NCBI RefSeq assembly: GCF_036884255.1
Contig: NZ_CP145605.1
Span: forward strand, 2,852,001 to 2,916,000
Direction of reading: 5' to 3'
Length of the DNA stretch: 64,000 bases
From: Paenibacillus tundrae
Lineage (GTDB): Bacteria; Bacillota; Bacilli; Paenibacillales; Paenibacillaceae
Part shown: piece after piece, positions 52,498 to 61,193 of the stretch
Numbering within the stretch: the first letter of the stretch is position 1
Layout of the letters: the number at the start of each line of letters is the position of its first letter
Translations under genes and position numbers: made by a program
The notes under the pieces: generated by a model
What the model was told of the DNA's origin: nothing
The model's database searches: none
Seen by the model: the letters and a program-made list of their open reading frames with translations, nothing else

Positions 52498-53481
52498 ATG
52501 AACAAAACCATTTCTGATATTGCTCAGATGGCAGGTGTTGCGAAGAGTACTGTCTCCCGGTTCCTAAACGGAGGGTCGGTTAGCGAGAACACAAGGCATA
52601 AGATTGAGCAGATCATCAAACAATATAACTATGTCCCCAATACGTTTGCACAGAGCTTGAAGGCGAAGAAAACTAGTATTATTGGAACAGTTGTGCCAAG
52701 GCTTGATTCGTTTGCAACTTCACAGACCTTAATCGGGATTGATGAAGAATTGCGCAACAATCAATATCAGATGTTAATTGCCAATACAAGTCAGGACATG
52801 AAACGAGAAATTGATGGCATATATGATTTTGCTAGACAGAAAGTGTCAGGTATTATTCTTCTTGCCGCGGAAGTAACCGAAGCACATCTCAAAGCTATTG
52901 AAGAGATTGGTATTCCAGTTCTATTAGTTGGACAACAACATCCGAATATCCATAGTTTAGTCCATAATGATGATCAAGCAGGGTATGAGATGGGGAAATA
53001 TATCGTTCAACAAGGCCATCGAAACATTGTATATATGGGCGTTACCGAGAGAGATCAGGCAGTAGGTATTCATCGTAAGCAAGGTTTCAAGCGTGCCATT
53101 GCTGAATGTGGTGAATGTCAAGTTACATATCATGAAACAAGCTTTAAAATGTCGGAGGCGGTTGCAACGGCAGAAGCTATTGTCCGAGATCGCAAAGCGA
53201 CCATCATCGTAGGAGCAACGGATAACATTGCGCTTGGTGTGATGAAAACAGCCTTTTCCAACAAAATACGAATTCCACAGGAATTGTCCGTTACAGGGTT
53301 TGGCGGATATGATATTACGGAGATGATCCACCCAACGCTGACAACAGTGAAATTTCACTATTTACAAGCGGGTAAATTGGCGGCGGATCACATTATTCGA
53401 CTCGTTCAAGGCGGCGTTGTGGAGAAGCAGACTGTGCTTGATGTAGAGATTATTCCAAGAGAAAGCGTTGACAAACTATAA
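52498..53481 (+). CDS. scrR: LacI-family repressor of the sucrose genes
   Basis: Repressor of 327 residues: helix-turn-helix at the N-terminus (ISDIAQMAGVAKSTVSRFLNG), hinge (NTFAQSLKAKK) and a periplasmic-binding-protein-like ligand domain (GIILLAAEVTEAHLKAIEEIGIPVLLVGQ; VTGFGGYDITEMIHPTLTTV). It precedes GH32 hydrolase and PTS genes, and two matching palindromes lie between it and the hydrolase, so it is the local sucrose/fructose-responsive repressor. GGGG precedes ATG. Name given by context. Confidence 0.88.
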   Translation: MNKTISDIAQMAGVAKSTVSRFLNGGSVSENTRHKIEQIIKQYNYVPNTFAQSLKAKKTSIIGTVVPRLDSFATSQTLIGIDEELRNNQYQMLIANTSQDMKREIDGIYDFARQKVSGIILLAAEVTEAHLKAIEEIGIPVLLVGQQHPNIHSLVHNDDQAGYEMGKYIVQQGHRNIVYMGVTERDQAVGIHRKQGFKRAIAECGECQVTYHETSFKMSEAVATAEAIVRDRKATIIVGATDNIALGVMKTAFSNKIRIPQELSVTGFGGYDITEMIHPTLTTVKFHYLQAGKLAADHIIRLVQGGVVEKQTVLDVEIIPRESVDKL

Positions 53482-53506
53482 AAGGTTCCTTTATGATAAT
53501 TCCATC

Positions 53507-53604
53507 GAACCGGTTCCATTCGATTGCTTTATAAGTACATCGAATCGACACCGGCGGAGAAACGCAGGTGGAATTATTTTTTTGTTAGTTTTGGAACCGG
53601 TTCC
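53507..53604 (+). promoter_or_regulatory. Two palindromic LacI-type operators
   Basis: GAACCGGTTC (53507-53516) and GGAACCGGTTCC (53593-53604) are perfect palindromes with centres 87 bases apart, about eight helical turns, suited to looping. The second lies in the spacer of a weak promoter-like pair TTGTTA (53582-53587) / TATGTG (53605-53610). Confidence 0.75.
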
Positions 53605-53681
53605 TATGTGCAAAATAGTTCATGCACATTTTTTGTGGTGTGTAGCCACATATTGATTTACAACGCAAGGGTGGAATGGTT

Positions 53682-55157
53682 ATGAAAATGAATAGAGAAC
53701 AGCGTTATCGGCGGATAGAACAAGCAGAACCAGGTGAAGTGGACAAGCTTAGAGCATTGATATCTGCGTGTCCGTGGAGACAGCAATATCATATTCAACC
53801 CATTACAGGACTACTGAATGATCCTAACGGATTTTCCTACTATGAAGGTCACTATCACTTATTCTATCAGTGGTTCCCTCTAGGAACCGTGCATGGAATG
53901 AAATATTGGTACCATACCCGTTCAACGGATCTTGTGAATTGGGAAAATGTAGGCATCGGTATAAGCCCGGGGGAGCCATATGATTCACATGGAGCATACT
54001 CCGGCAGCGCCATTGAGAAGGATGGGAAGCTGCATCTTCTCTACACCGGTAACTCGAGGGATGAAGAGTGGATCAGGCATCCGTATCAATGCTTAGCCAT
54101 TATGGATGAGAGCGGTTCAGTGGTGAAAATGCCTCTGCCTGTGATTGATTCAGTACCTTCAGGTTATACCGAACATTATAGAGACCCTAAGGTCTGGCAA
54201 GATGGGGAGCTATATTACTGTGTGATTGGAGCTCAACGGACGAATGAAACGGGATGTACTGTTATGTATCGTTCAGCAGATCTCAAGCATTGGGAATTTC
54301 TTGGTGAGGTTGAAACTAAACTCCCGAATTTCGGCTATATGTGGGAATGCCCTGACTACATGTCAATCGATGAGCAGGGGGTTCTGATCTTCTCACCTCA
54401 AGGAATTCAGCCTGAAGGGGATTTGTACAACAATATCTATCAGTCAGGATATCTTGTTGGTGAACCGCTAGATCTAGAGACAAGAGTGTTCAACCACGGT
54501 GCTTTTCAGGAACTAGACCGAGGGTTTGATTTTTATGCACCTCAGACGATGAACGCACCAGACGGTAGACGGATTCTTGTGGGCTGGATGGGGCTTCCTG
54601 ATCTGGAGTATCCCACAGATGATAGTGGATGGGCACACTGTTTGACGATTCCTCGGCAATTGACGTTGAGGGATGGGAAGCTGATTCAGCAACCCATTGC
54701 GGAAATGGCTAAGCTGCGAGCGTCTGAAACAGTTGAACAGCTACATGTCATTATGGATGATGAGATTCGATCTTTTGCAGGTTTTGAAGGTATCGCGTAT
54801 GAGATAGAGTGTGAAATTACAGATTTTGATGCGGAGCGCTTCGGTATTGAGTTTCGAACCAATGAAGATGAGAAAACCGTGGTACAGTACGATCGACTGC
54901 AACAACAATTGACGCTGGATCGCTCTTTATCTGGTGCTACATTAGATTCAAACAATGGAAATATTAGAAATTGCGCTTTATCTGGGGATATCATCAAAAT
55001 TCATATGTTCGTTGATACATCTTCAGTGGAAATATTCGTGAATGATGGGGAAGAGGTATTCACTAGCCGCATATTCCCAAGCAGAGATAGTGTGGGCATT
55101 CGCTTTTTTGCACATGCAGGCAAGGCAGAGTTCAAAGTGAGCAAATGGAATTATTAG
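53682..55157 (+). CDS. scrB: Sucrose-6-phosphate hydrolase, GH32
   Basis: Intracellular invertase of about 491 residues, no signal peptide. The GH32 nucleophile D47 lies in LLNDPNG, the transition-state acid in YRDPK and the acid/base in WECPDY; the C-terminal beta-sandwich (from about 350) ends with SSVEIFVNDGEEVFTSRIFP. It cleaves sucrose 6-phosphate made by the PTS next door. ATG 53682 is favoured (AAGGGTGG 7 bases ahead) over ATG 53676. The EIIBCA gene follows after a 93-base spacer. Confidence 0.94.
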   Translation: MKMNREQRYRRIEQAEPGEVDKLRALISACPWRQQYHIQPITGLLNDPNGFSYYEGHYHLFYQWFPLGTVHGMKYWYHTRSTDLVNWENVGIGISPGEPYDSHGAYSGSAIEKDGKLHLLYTGNSRDEEWIRHPYQCLAIMDESGSVVKMPLPVIDSVPSGYTEHYRDPKVWQDGELYYCVIGAQRTNETGCTVMYRSADLKHWEFLGEVETKLPNFGYMWECPDYMSIDEQGVLIFSPQGIQPEGDLYNNIYQSGYLVGEPLDLETRVFNHGAFQELDRGFDFYAPQTMNAPDGRRILVGWMGLPDLEYPTDDSGWAHCLTIPRQLTLRDGKLIQQPIAEMAKLRASETVEQLHVIMDDEIRSFAGFEGIAYEIECEITDFDAERFGIEFRTNEDEKTVVQYDRLQQQLTLDRSLSGATLDSNNGNIRNCALSGDIIKIHMFVDTSSVEIFVNDGEEVFTSRIFPSRDSVGIRFFAHAGKAEFKVSKWNY

Positions 55158-55245
55158 AGAGGCTGTTCAAAAAGTACGCTTTTGATTACGAAGGATACCT
55201 GTCGGCATCTCAGGCGGCGAATATGGATTTATTGAGAGGAATGAA
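55158..55245 (+). other. Intra-operon spacer, repeat-like
   Basis: The 88 bases between scrB and scrA begin GAGAGGCTGTTCAAAAAGTA and do not encode a protein with its own ribosome site. The opening resembles short dispersed repeats or insertion-sequence ends. Possible degenerate repeat; not proven without a genome search. Confidence 0.3.
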
Positions 55246-55250
55246 TAAGG

Positions 55251-57242
55251 ATGTCGGAGAACAAAAAAATTGCCGAAGAAGTCATTCAGGCCATCGGAGG
55301 CAAGGAGAACATAGCTTCCTTTGCCCACTGTGCGACACGTTTACGTATCATGGTCAATGACAAAGAAAAGATCGATCAGAAGCAAATTGAGAATATTGAT
55401 AAGGTCAAGGGTGCCTTTTTTAATTCAGGTCAATATCAGATTATCTTTGGTACAGGTACGGTCAATCGCATTTTTGAAGAAGTTGAGAAGCTTGGCATTG
55501 AAGGGTCTTCCAAAGAAGAGGTGAAGAGTCAGGGGAAAAAGGAAGGCAATGCGTTTCAACGTGGCATCCGTACGTTCGGTGACGTCTTTGTTCCAATTAT
55601 CCCTGTGCTTGTGGCGACAGGTCTATTCATGGGTCTACGTGGCTTGCTTACACAAAATGAAATTTTATCCTTGTTCGGTGCGACGCCAGAGGATATTTCA
55701 CCGAATTTCCTGCTGTTCACTCAAATTCTGACGGACACTGCATTTGCATTTCTACCTGCACTGGTGGCATGGTCAGCATTCCGTGTATTCGGCGGAAGTC
55801 CAGTCCTCGGTATCGTCCTGGGTCTAATGTTGGTTAACCCAGCGTTGCCGAATGCCTACGCAGTAGCTGATGGATCAGCACAACCGCTGCATATGTTTGG
55901 ATTTATCCCGGTGGTAGGGTATCAAGGCTCCGTGCTTCCGGCATTCTTCGTGGGATTGATTGGAGCGAAGTTCGAGAAGGTACTCCGCAGACGTGTGCCT
56001 GAGGCGCTCGACTTGATCCTAACACCGTTCATTACGCTTACAGTCATGATTACGCTAGGATTGTTTGCAATCGGGCCAGTATTCCACTCCCTTGAAGAAT
56101 GGGTACTTCAGGGAACAACAGCTGTATTGGATCTGCCGTTTGGTATTGCGGGAATCATCATTGGTTTCTTTCATCAAATTATCGTTGTTACCGGCGTGCA
56201 TCATATCTTCAACTTTCTTGAAATTCAGTTGTTGGAGAAAACAGGCTTTAATGCGTTTAATGCCATTATAACCTGCGCTATGGCTGCTCAGGGTGCGGCT
56301 TGTCTAGCTGTAGGATTAAAAACGAAGAACATGAAGTTAAAAGCACTTGCACTACCTTCATCATTGTCTGCATTTCTCGGTATTACAGAACCGGCCATTT
56401 TCGGTGTGAATCTGCGCTACATGAAACCATTCATTATGGGTCTTGTGGGGGGAGCTGTTGGTGGCTTCATCGCTTCATTGTTCCACCTACAAGGCACAGG
56501 TATGGCTGTCACCGTAATTCCAGGAACATTGCTGTACCTGAATAGCCAACTTCCATTGTACATTCTGTCCAATCTGATTGCGATGGCTATCGCATTTGCA
56601 CTGACATGGTTCTTTGGTTATAAGGATGCACCTGTTGTGGAAACGGCTACGTCTACGCATTCAGGCGGTGCCAATGGGATTAGCACGAATCCAGCAGTAG
56701 CAGTAGATCAATCAGAGGTTGATCGTACTCATACGAATGAGATAACAAGCAGCCGTCAAAAGGTAGAATCGCTAACCATTTTGTCACCTATGACAGGCAC
56801 GGCGGTTGATCTTGAGCAGGTTCCTGATCCTGCTTTCTCAGAGAAGCATATGGGCGAAGGAATCGCTATTGAGCCATCCGAAGGTCGTGTAGTTGCACCG
56901 TTTGATGGCACGATCGCCCATGTCATGATCAAGAGCAAACATGCAATCATTCTAGAACATGAAACTGGAGTACAAATGCTTGTGCATATTGGGATCAACA
57001 CGGTTGGACTCAAAGGTGAAGGCTTTACCCTGCACGTCAACAATGGGGATGTGGTAAAAGCCGGACAATTATTGATTGAATTCGATATGGATTTCATTCA
57101 GAATGCCGGTCTACCGATGATTACACCTGTATTGATTCCAAATGGAAATGAAACGATTGAACGCGTGGAAACATCCATGACGGGTAGCGTGCAAGCAAAT
57201 GGTGAAGCTATTATGGTTGTAACATTTACGGAACCACAATAA
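55251..57242 (+). CDS. scrA: PTS sucrose-type transporter EIIBCA
   Basis: Fused phosphotransferase permease of 663 residues. EIIB domain at the N-terminus with the phosphorylated C27 in SFAHCATRLR; EIIC membrane domain (about 100-460, about ten segments, VVTGVHHIFNFLE and GITEPAIFGVNLRY); flexible linker; EIIA-Glc domain (about 510-663) with the phosphoacceptor H579 in MLVHIGINTVGLKG. It takes up and phosphorylates sucrose (beta-glucosides are the alternative for this family), feeding ScrB. Context with GH32 makes sucrose most likely. Terminator at 57258-57288. Confidence 0.93.
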   Translation: MSENKKIAEEVIQAIGGKENIASFAHCATRLRIMVNDKEKIDQKQIENIDKVKGAFFNSGQYQIIFGTGTVNRIFEEVEKLGIEGSSKEEVKSQGKKEGNAFQRGIRTFGDVFVPIIPVLVATGLFMGLRGLLTQNEILSLFGATPEDISPNFLLFTQILTDTAFAFLPALVAWSAFRVFGGSPVLGIVLGLMLVNPALPNAYAVADGSAQPLHMFGFIPVVGYQGSVLPAFFVGLIGAKFEKVLRRRVPEALDLILTPFITLTVMITLGLFAIGPVFHSLEEWVLQGTTAVLDLPFGIAGIIIGFFHQIIVVTGVHHIFNFLEIQLLEKTGFNAFNAIITCAMAAQGAACLAVGLKTKNMKLKALALPSSLSAFLGITEPAIFGVNLRYMKPFIMGLVGGAVGGFIASLFHLQGTGMAVTVIPGTLLYLNSQLPLYILSNLIAMAIAFALTWFFGYKDAPVVETATSTHSGGANGISTNPAVAVDQSEVDRTHTNEITSSRQKVESLTILSPMTGTAVDLEQVPDPAFSEKHMGEGIAIEPSEGRVVAPFDGTIAHVMIKSKHAIILEHETGVQMLVHIGINTVGLKGEGFTLHVNNGDVVKAGQLLIEFDMDFIQNAGLPMITPVLIPNGNETIERVETSMTGSVQANGEAIMVVTFTEPQ

Positions 57243-57257
57243 GGAAATATTCAGAAG

Positions 57258-57288
57258 GAACCTGGTGAGTCTATCAGGTTCCTTTTTG
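57258..57288 (+). terminator. Terminator of the sucrose operon
   Basis: GGAACCTG (57258-57265) pairs with CAGGTTCC (57276-57283), then five T. Confidence 0.88.
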
Positions 57289-57315
57289 CATGTTAAGAGT
57301 GATGATTATTCCAAC

Positions 57316-58215
57316 CTATAGACCCGCTTCTCGTTTTAGCCTTGAAGCAATCAGCAGAAGATCTTCTGCAGAGATGCCTGGAGCGAATTCTTCGGGTAGA
57401 TCAGGCAGATCAGGAATGCTTCCACTATGACCAGGTAGGCCGGCATAGGCTTCCAATTTGCCTCCATCAATAGGATGCACACCTTTCCAGATCTGTGCGA
57501 TGTTCTGATAATCCTTATCGCTAAATGTATAAAGCCTGCGATGTTCACCCATCGCTTCCCATTTACGAGTGGTATCAAACACTTTATTGTCGAGTTTCGG
57601 AATCGGAAATAATTTAGTCACGTCAACCCCAGTGGCGATCTGTAGTGCTTTTGCATAAGCCAAGATATGTACGCCTCCGCGGACAAGCAAATAACCGGTC
57701 ATCTCCCTAGCCGCAGGATGATCCGTCATTTCGTAGACTCTCATTTTATGCGTACGTGCACCGCATTCCAGAAAAAAGTTATGCAGCAGATCGAAGATCA
57801 GATTGCCACTGCTTACAACATATGAACCATTCCAAGGTCTACCCATGGAATCATATGGGAGTGCGGTTTGGGCAGATTCGATGAAATGGGAGGTCATACG
57901 TGCATCTTTACCGATGCGTAAAGGTGTGGAATCTGGATCGCCCGGAGATGTAGAACCCACTAACATGAGATTAATCGTATTGGCAACTAATTCAACATGT
58001 CCGAATTCTTCCGCCGTGATACTTGCGACAATGTCATAGAAGGCACGAAGCTTTGTTTTTCCCCGAAAATTAAAAGATTGAAACATGTAATTGTTGAGCG
58101 TTGACATTTCCCCGAATCGTCCACCCAGTAGTTCCTGTACAGCACTCGCTCCGTTGGGATCAGGACTTCCTGAGAGGGGAAGCTCAATCGCCAAACGATC
58201 GACACGTTTAAACAT
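57316..58215 (-). CDS. Manganese catalase (non-heme)
   Basis: Di-manganese catalase of about 299 residues. Four-helix ferritin-like core with metal ligands in ELLGGRFGEMSTLNNYMFQSF, TAEEFGHVELV (ExxH) and GNLIFDLLHNFFLECGARTHKMRVYEMTDHPAAREMTGYLLVRGGVHI (Glu and His). It removes hydrogen peroxide; family members in Bacillota are often expressed late or in spores. ATG 58215 is chosen (GAGGAGG 7 bases ahead); the upstream in-frame start lacks a site. Convergent with the sucrose operon. Confidence 0.92.
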   Translation of the reverse strand: MFKRVDRLAIELPLSGSPDPNGASAVQELLGGRFGEMSTLNNYMFQSFNFRGKTKLRAFYDIVASITAEEFGHVELVANTINLMLVGSTSPGDPDSTPLRIGKDARMTSHFIESAQTALPYDSMGRPWNGSYVVSSGNLIFDLLHNFFLECGARTHKMRVYEMTDHPAAREMTGYLLVRGGVHILAYAKALQIATGVDVTKLFPIPKLDNKVFDTTRKWEAMGEHRRLYTFSDKDYQNIAQIWKGVHPIDGGKLEAYAGLPGHSGSIPDLPDLPEEFAPGISAEDLLLIASRLKREAGL

Positions 58216-58355
58216 GGTGTTACCTCCTCTAACCAAATTACAGTATAGGTATGAGTCGCTACTTGTACGTTATTCGGAACTATCGGAAACATCCAAAAAT
58301 AAATACAGATAAGGTCATCTACGGTAGGAGTGACACAAGTCTAAATATACACAAA

Positions 58356-58388
58356 CGCCCTGTTAGAGCGAAGTGCTCTGACAGGACG
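58356..58388 (-). terminator. Terminator of the GH5 gene
   Basis: CGCCCTGTTAGAGC (58356-58369) pairs, with one mismatch, with GCTCTGACAGGACG (58375-58388); on the minus strand it is followed by TTTGTGTATATTT. The rest of 58216-58434 is the Mn-catalase leader. Confidence 0.82.
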
Positions 58389-58434
58389 CCGTATTGAACG
58401 ATTTTTAATTGAAGTGAGTCAGGTTATGTCGAGA

Positions 58435-60156
58435 TCAGGAAGCTGTGCCAACAACGCTGTTCCCATTTTTCGTGATTTTGTAGGTGATGATATCTCCACT
58501 CCAGAAATGGAACTTAAGAATGACTTGTCCATCATTGGTTTCGTTGAAGAAGTTTTGTTTCAACTCAATTACATTACTATTGTAATTCGGGCTGAACGTG
58601 TAGGAGAACTCTTTAAACGATGTCCAGTTCTGTGGCCCTGCATTACCGCCATTGACATAGGTTGCTTCCATAGTGGCAAGTTGGTTGCCATTGAATGTTG
58701 TTGGAATTGCGAATGAGCTTGTAGTACCTGTTGTACTGTTCAATTTAGGCGTGTCATATTTGATAAGATTGAAATGCCAGTTAGCCCCTTTGTTGAATTT
58801 TGCTGTGAGCTTCGCGTTAACACCAAGGTTGCCTGAAGAGGTAAGTCTAGTTAACAAGCTGGACTTCAATGTGAGGACATCACCGCTAATAGTGTAATCT
58901 GACCCTTTAACAAGGGTTGTATTTCCATGAACAAGAGAGTTGAAGGTATTGCCATTCAGGTTCAATTTTACGGTTTTATCTTGTACTGCAGCGCCTTTTT
59001 TCAGATAGACTTGATCTGATTCTGCTGTTGCAGAGCGTCCAGTCCAGCTTGCTTTCATCGTATTATAGAGATCTTGGTCAGACCAAGTGAAGGATGTACG
59101 GCCAAAATGCTGACCATTATCCCATAACATCGTTGTCATTTGCTTTTGACGAAGGTACTGCCCAATGAATTCGAAGAATTTCAGCTTTTCACCTTGTTGA
59201 ATGACACCGGTATGCTGGTCAAATCCAAGCAAGCCATATTCGCCGACAATGACAGGGATGCCTTTAGCTACAAATGCATTGTAGACGCGGTCAAATGTGT
59301 CCGTAATATCTTTTTGAACCTCAGCGTTATATTTGGTCACACCTGCAATGTTTACACTGAACGGCCAAAAACCATAATAGTGCACTGTAGCGATAATGTT
59401 CGGATCATTTAATTTGGAAATGGTCTGTAATAAGGCATCCAAATCAGCTTGGTTAGAAGCTGTATGTAACGTTGGGAGAACGAGAGGGCGAGTAGCGTTG
59501 TTACCACCAGATGTTCTCACAATGTTATGGAATGACGTATTTAGCTCGTCCAATAGACGGTATGAAGTTGCAGGATCTGTTGTTCCACCTTCAGTGAAGC
59601 GAGGCTCGTTGACACTTTCGAACATCAGCTTGTTCGAGCTGTTCTTGAACTTATTGGCGATCTGAGTCCAAGCCGCATTGTATCGAGCAAGAACATTCGT
59701 GCGATCATTCTCCATGTAACTGATCCATTGCCATGAATCATGATGAATATTAATCATCACATAGAGATTGGCATCGAGCGCCCAGTTTACCACTTCTTGC
59801 ACTCGGTTCATGTAAGCGGCATCAATTGTGTAGTTAGGTGCTCCTCCAATGTGAGCCTGCCAGGTCACAGGGATACGAATGCTTTTGTAGCCTTGGTTAG
59901 CAATATTCTGAATCAACTCTTTGGTGATGCGGGGATTACCCCAAGCGGTCTCATCTGCTCCAATGGCATCCAGTGAATTACCGAGGTTCCATCCAGGTTC
60001 CATCGCTGACACATACGATTGAATGCTCGAAGGTGCGGCAGTCACAGAAGGCTGAACTTGTTCGTTACTAGCCGCTGATGCGATGGCCGAGGAGAAAAGT
60101 GATACAATCATCGCCGTGACGAGGGTAAGAGAGAGAACAGATTTACGTTTAGTCAT
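58435..60156 (-). CDS. Secreted endoglucanase GH5_4 with X2 and CBM46 modules
   Basis: Secreted cellulase/beta-glucanase of 573 residues. Signal peptide at about 1-29 (KRKSVLSLTLVTAMIVSLFSSAIASA), GH5 catalytic domain (about 40-375) with acid/base E184 in SVNEP and nucleophile E306 in VGEYG, then an X2/Ig-like module (about 380-465, DQVYLKKGAAVQDKTVKLNLNG) and a C-terminal carbohydrate-binding module like CBM46 (about 470-573). The same order occurs in Bacillus Cel5B-type enzymes acting on cellulose, lichenan and xyloglucan. AAGGAG precedes ATG. A cre box lies upstream. Confidence 0.93.
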   Translation of the reverse strand: MTKRKSVLSLTLVTAMIVSLFSSAIASAASNEQVQPSVTAAPSSIQSYVSAMEPGWNLGNSLDAIGADETAWGNPRITKELIQNIANQGYKSIRIPVTWQAHIGGAPNYTIDAAYMNRVQEVVNWALDANLYVMINIHHDSWQWISYMENDRTNVLARYNAAWTQIANKFKNSSNKLMFESVNEPRFTEGGTTDPATSYRLLDELNTSFHNIVRTSGGNNATRPLVLPTLHTASNQADLDALLQTISKLNDPNIIATVHYYGFWPFSVNIAGVTKYNAEVQKDITDTFDRVYNAFVAKGIPVIVGEYGLLGFDQHTGVIQQGEKLKFFEFIGQYLRQKQMTTMLWDNGQHFGRTSFTWSDQDLYNTMKASWTGRSATAESDQVYLKKGAAVQDKTVKLNLNGNTFNSLVHGNTTLVKGSDYTISGDVLTLKSSLLTRLTSSGNLGVNAKLTAKFNKGANWHFNLIKYDTPKLNSTTGTTSSFAIPTTFNGNQLATMEATYVNGGNAGPQNWTSFKEFSYTFSPNYNSNVIELKQNFFNETNDGQVILKFHFWSGDIITYKITKNGNSVVGTAS

Positions 60157-60286
60157 TAATCATAATCTCCTTTTCTAGAAAATGAGTGTGTACTACCGAA
60201 TGAACCAACGAAATACGGGGTATCTAGGTTCAAGAAGTAACATTTTACTTAATGTCCAAAAAAGGAACCACCTCCAAATAAAGGAT

Positions 60287-60300
60287 TGAAAGCGTTTTCT
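60287..60300 (-). promoter_or_regulatory. CcpA cre box of the GH5 gene
   Basis: TGAAAGCGTTTTCT matches the cre consensus (TGWAANCGNTNWCA) in all but the last position. It lies about 130 bases before the GH5 start, downstream of an AT-rich promoter region on the minus strand, so glucose repression is expected. Confidence 0.7.
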
Positions 60301-60413
60301 GAATTGAAATATATCATGATTACCAAAATCAAAGTACCCCAATAATTAGGTTAAAAATCATGTAGAAATTAGTGGTATAGACACCAATTTTGTAAATAGA
60401 AGTAAGCTTAAAA

Positions 60414-61013
60414 TTATGTTCTCTCCCGTTTCACATGGAAAACTTCAGTGGATAACAGCATCAGCTCCACAATCTGAGTACTCATATACTGCGGGGAAGT
60501 GGGGAATTCTTCTTCAATCCAACGAATCAAGAGACCCGCGACACCATGCGCACGATAGATGTACAGCCACTTAGGGTCAATTAAGGTTCCTTCCTCCAGT
60601 TCGTACTCATACTCCGATAGAAATAGATTCTCTATGGCTCGCGCGATTTGGTATCTAAAATCGACCTGGATATGATCGCTTAACAGCAATTTATAAAGAG
60701 CGGCATGCTCTTTAAGATATGTAAATAACGTGATATCATCCGTCTGCATTTCTTTCAAATTCACTTTGCTAATCGACTGATAGGGATGCTGTATTTGTCT
60801 AATGAACTCATCCAATACATCCTGAATGACTTCGTGTAACAGTTCGTCTTTAGTGGCATAATGGGCGTAAAATGTTCCCCGGTTATAGTTAGCTTCTCGC
60901 ACAATTTCGGATATGGATAGTTGCTGGAACGGCTTTTGGAATAACAAATGCACAAACGTCTCTTTCAATGCGGTTTTGGAGCGTAGAACACGCTTGTCCA
61001 ATGAATCTGTCAT
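60414..61013 (-). CDS. TetR/AcrR-family regulator
   Basis: Repressor of 199 residues: N-terminal helix-turn-helix (about 10-55, ALKETFVHLLFQKPFQQLSISEIVREANYNRGTFYAHYATKDELL) and an all-helical ligand domain with TetR_C_7-like features (HAALYKLLLSD, VAGLLIRWIEE). GAGGTGA precedes ATG. It is divergent from an SDR gene and an inverted repeat in the shared gap is its probable operator. Confidence 0.9.
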   Translation of the reverse strand: MTDSLDKRVLRSKTALKETFVHLLFQKPFQQLSISEIVREANYNRGTFYAHYATKDELLHEVIQDVLDEFIRQIQHPYQSISKVNLKEMQTDDITLFTYLKEHAALYKLLLSDHIQVDFRYQIARAIENLFLSEYEYELEEGTLIDPKWLYIYRAHGVAGLLIRWIEEEFPTSPQYMSTQIVELMLLSTEVFHVKRERT

Positions 61014-61063
61014 CGTATGTTCACCTCAAATTCAGTATGGTCGAATATCACTATTCCTGCAAC

Positions 61064-61096
61064 TTACTGTACAAATCATATGCATATGTACAGTAA
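61064..61096. promoter_or_regulatory. Inverted-repeat operator between TetR and SDR genes
   Basis: TTACTGTACA (61064-61073) and TGTACAGTAA (61087-61096) are perfect 10-bp arms around a 13-base spacer, in the divergent promoter region. A third CGTACA half-site follows. Likely bound by the TetR protein. Confidence 0.75.
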
Positions 61097-61193
61097 CGTA
61101 CAAATGCTGGTAGATTACGGATTGATGGTGATTCAAATAGTTTATATATTGGGAGTTGAGAGGGTTAAATACAATAAAATTGGAGGTATTCTA

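Noticed and set aside
61017-61193. N-terminal extension of the SDR protein
   Set aside because: It runs through the TetR operator, overlaps the divergent promoter region, and ATG 61194 has GGAGGT at the right distance and begins a normal SDR N-terminus.
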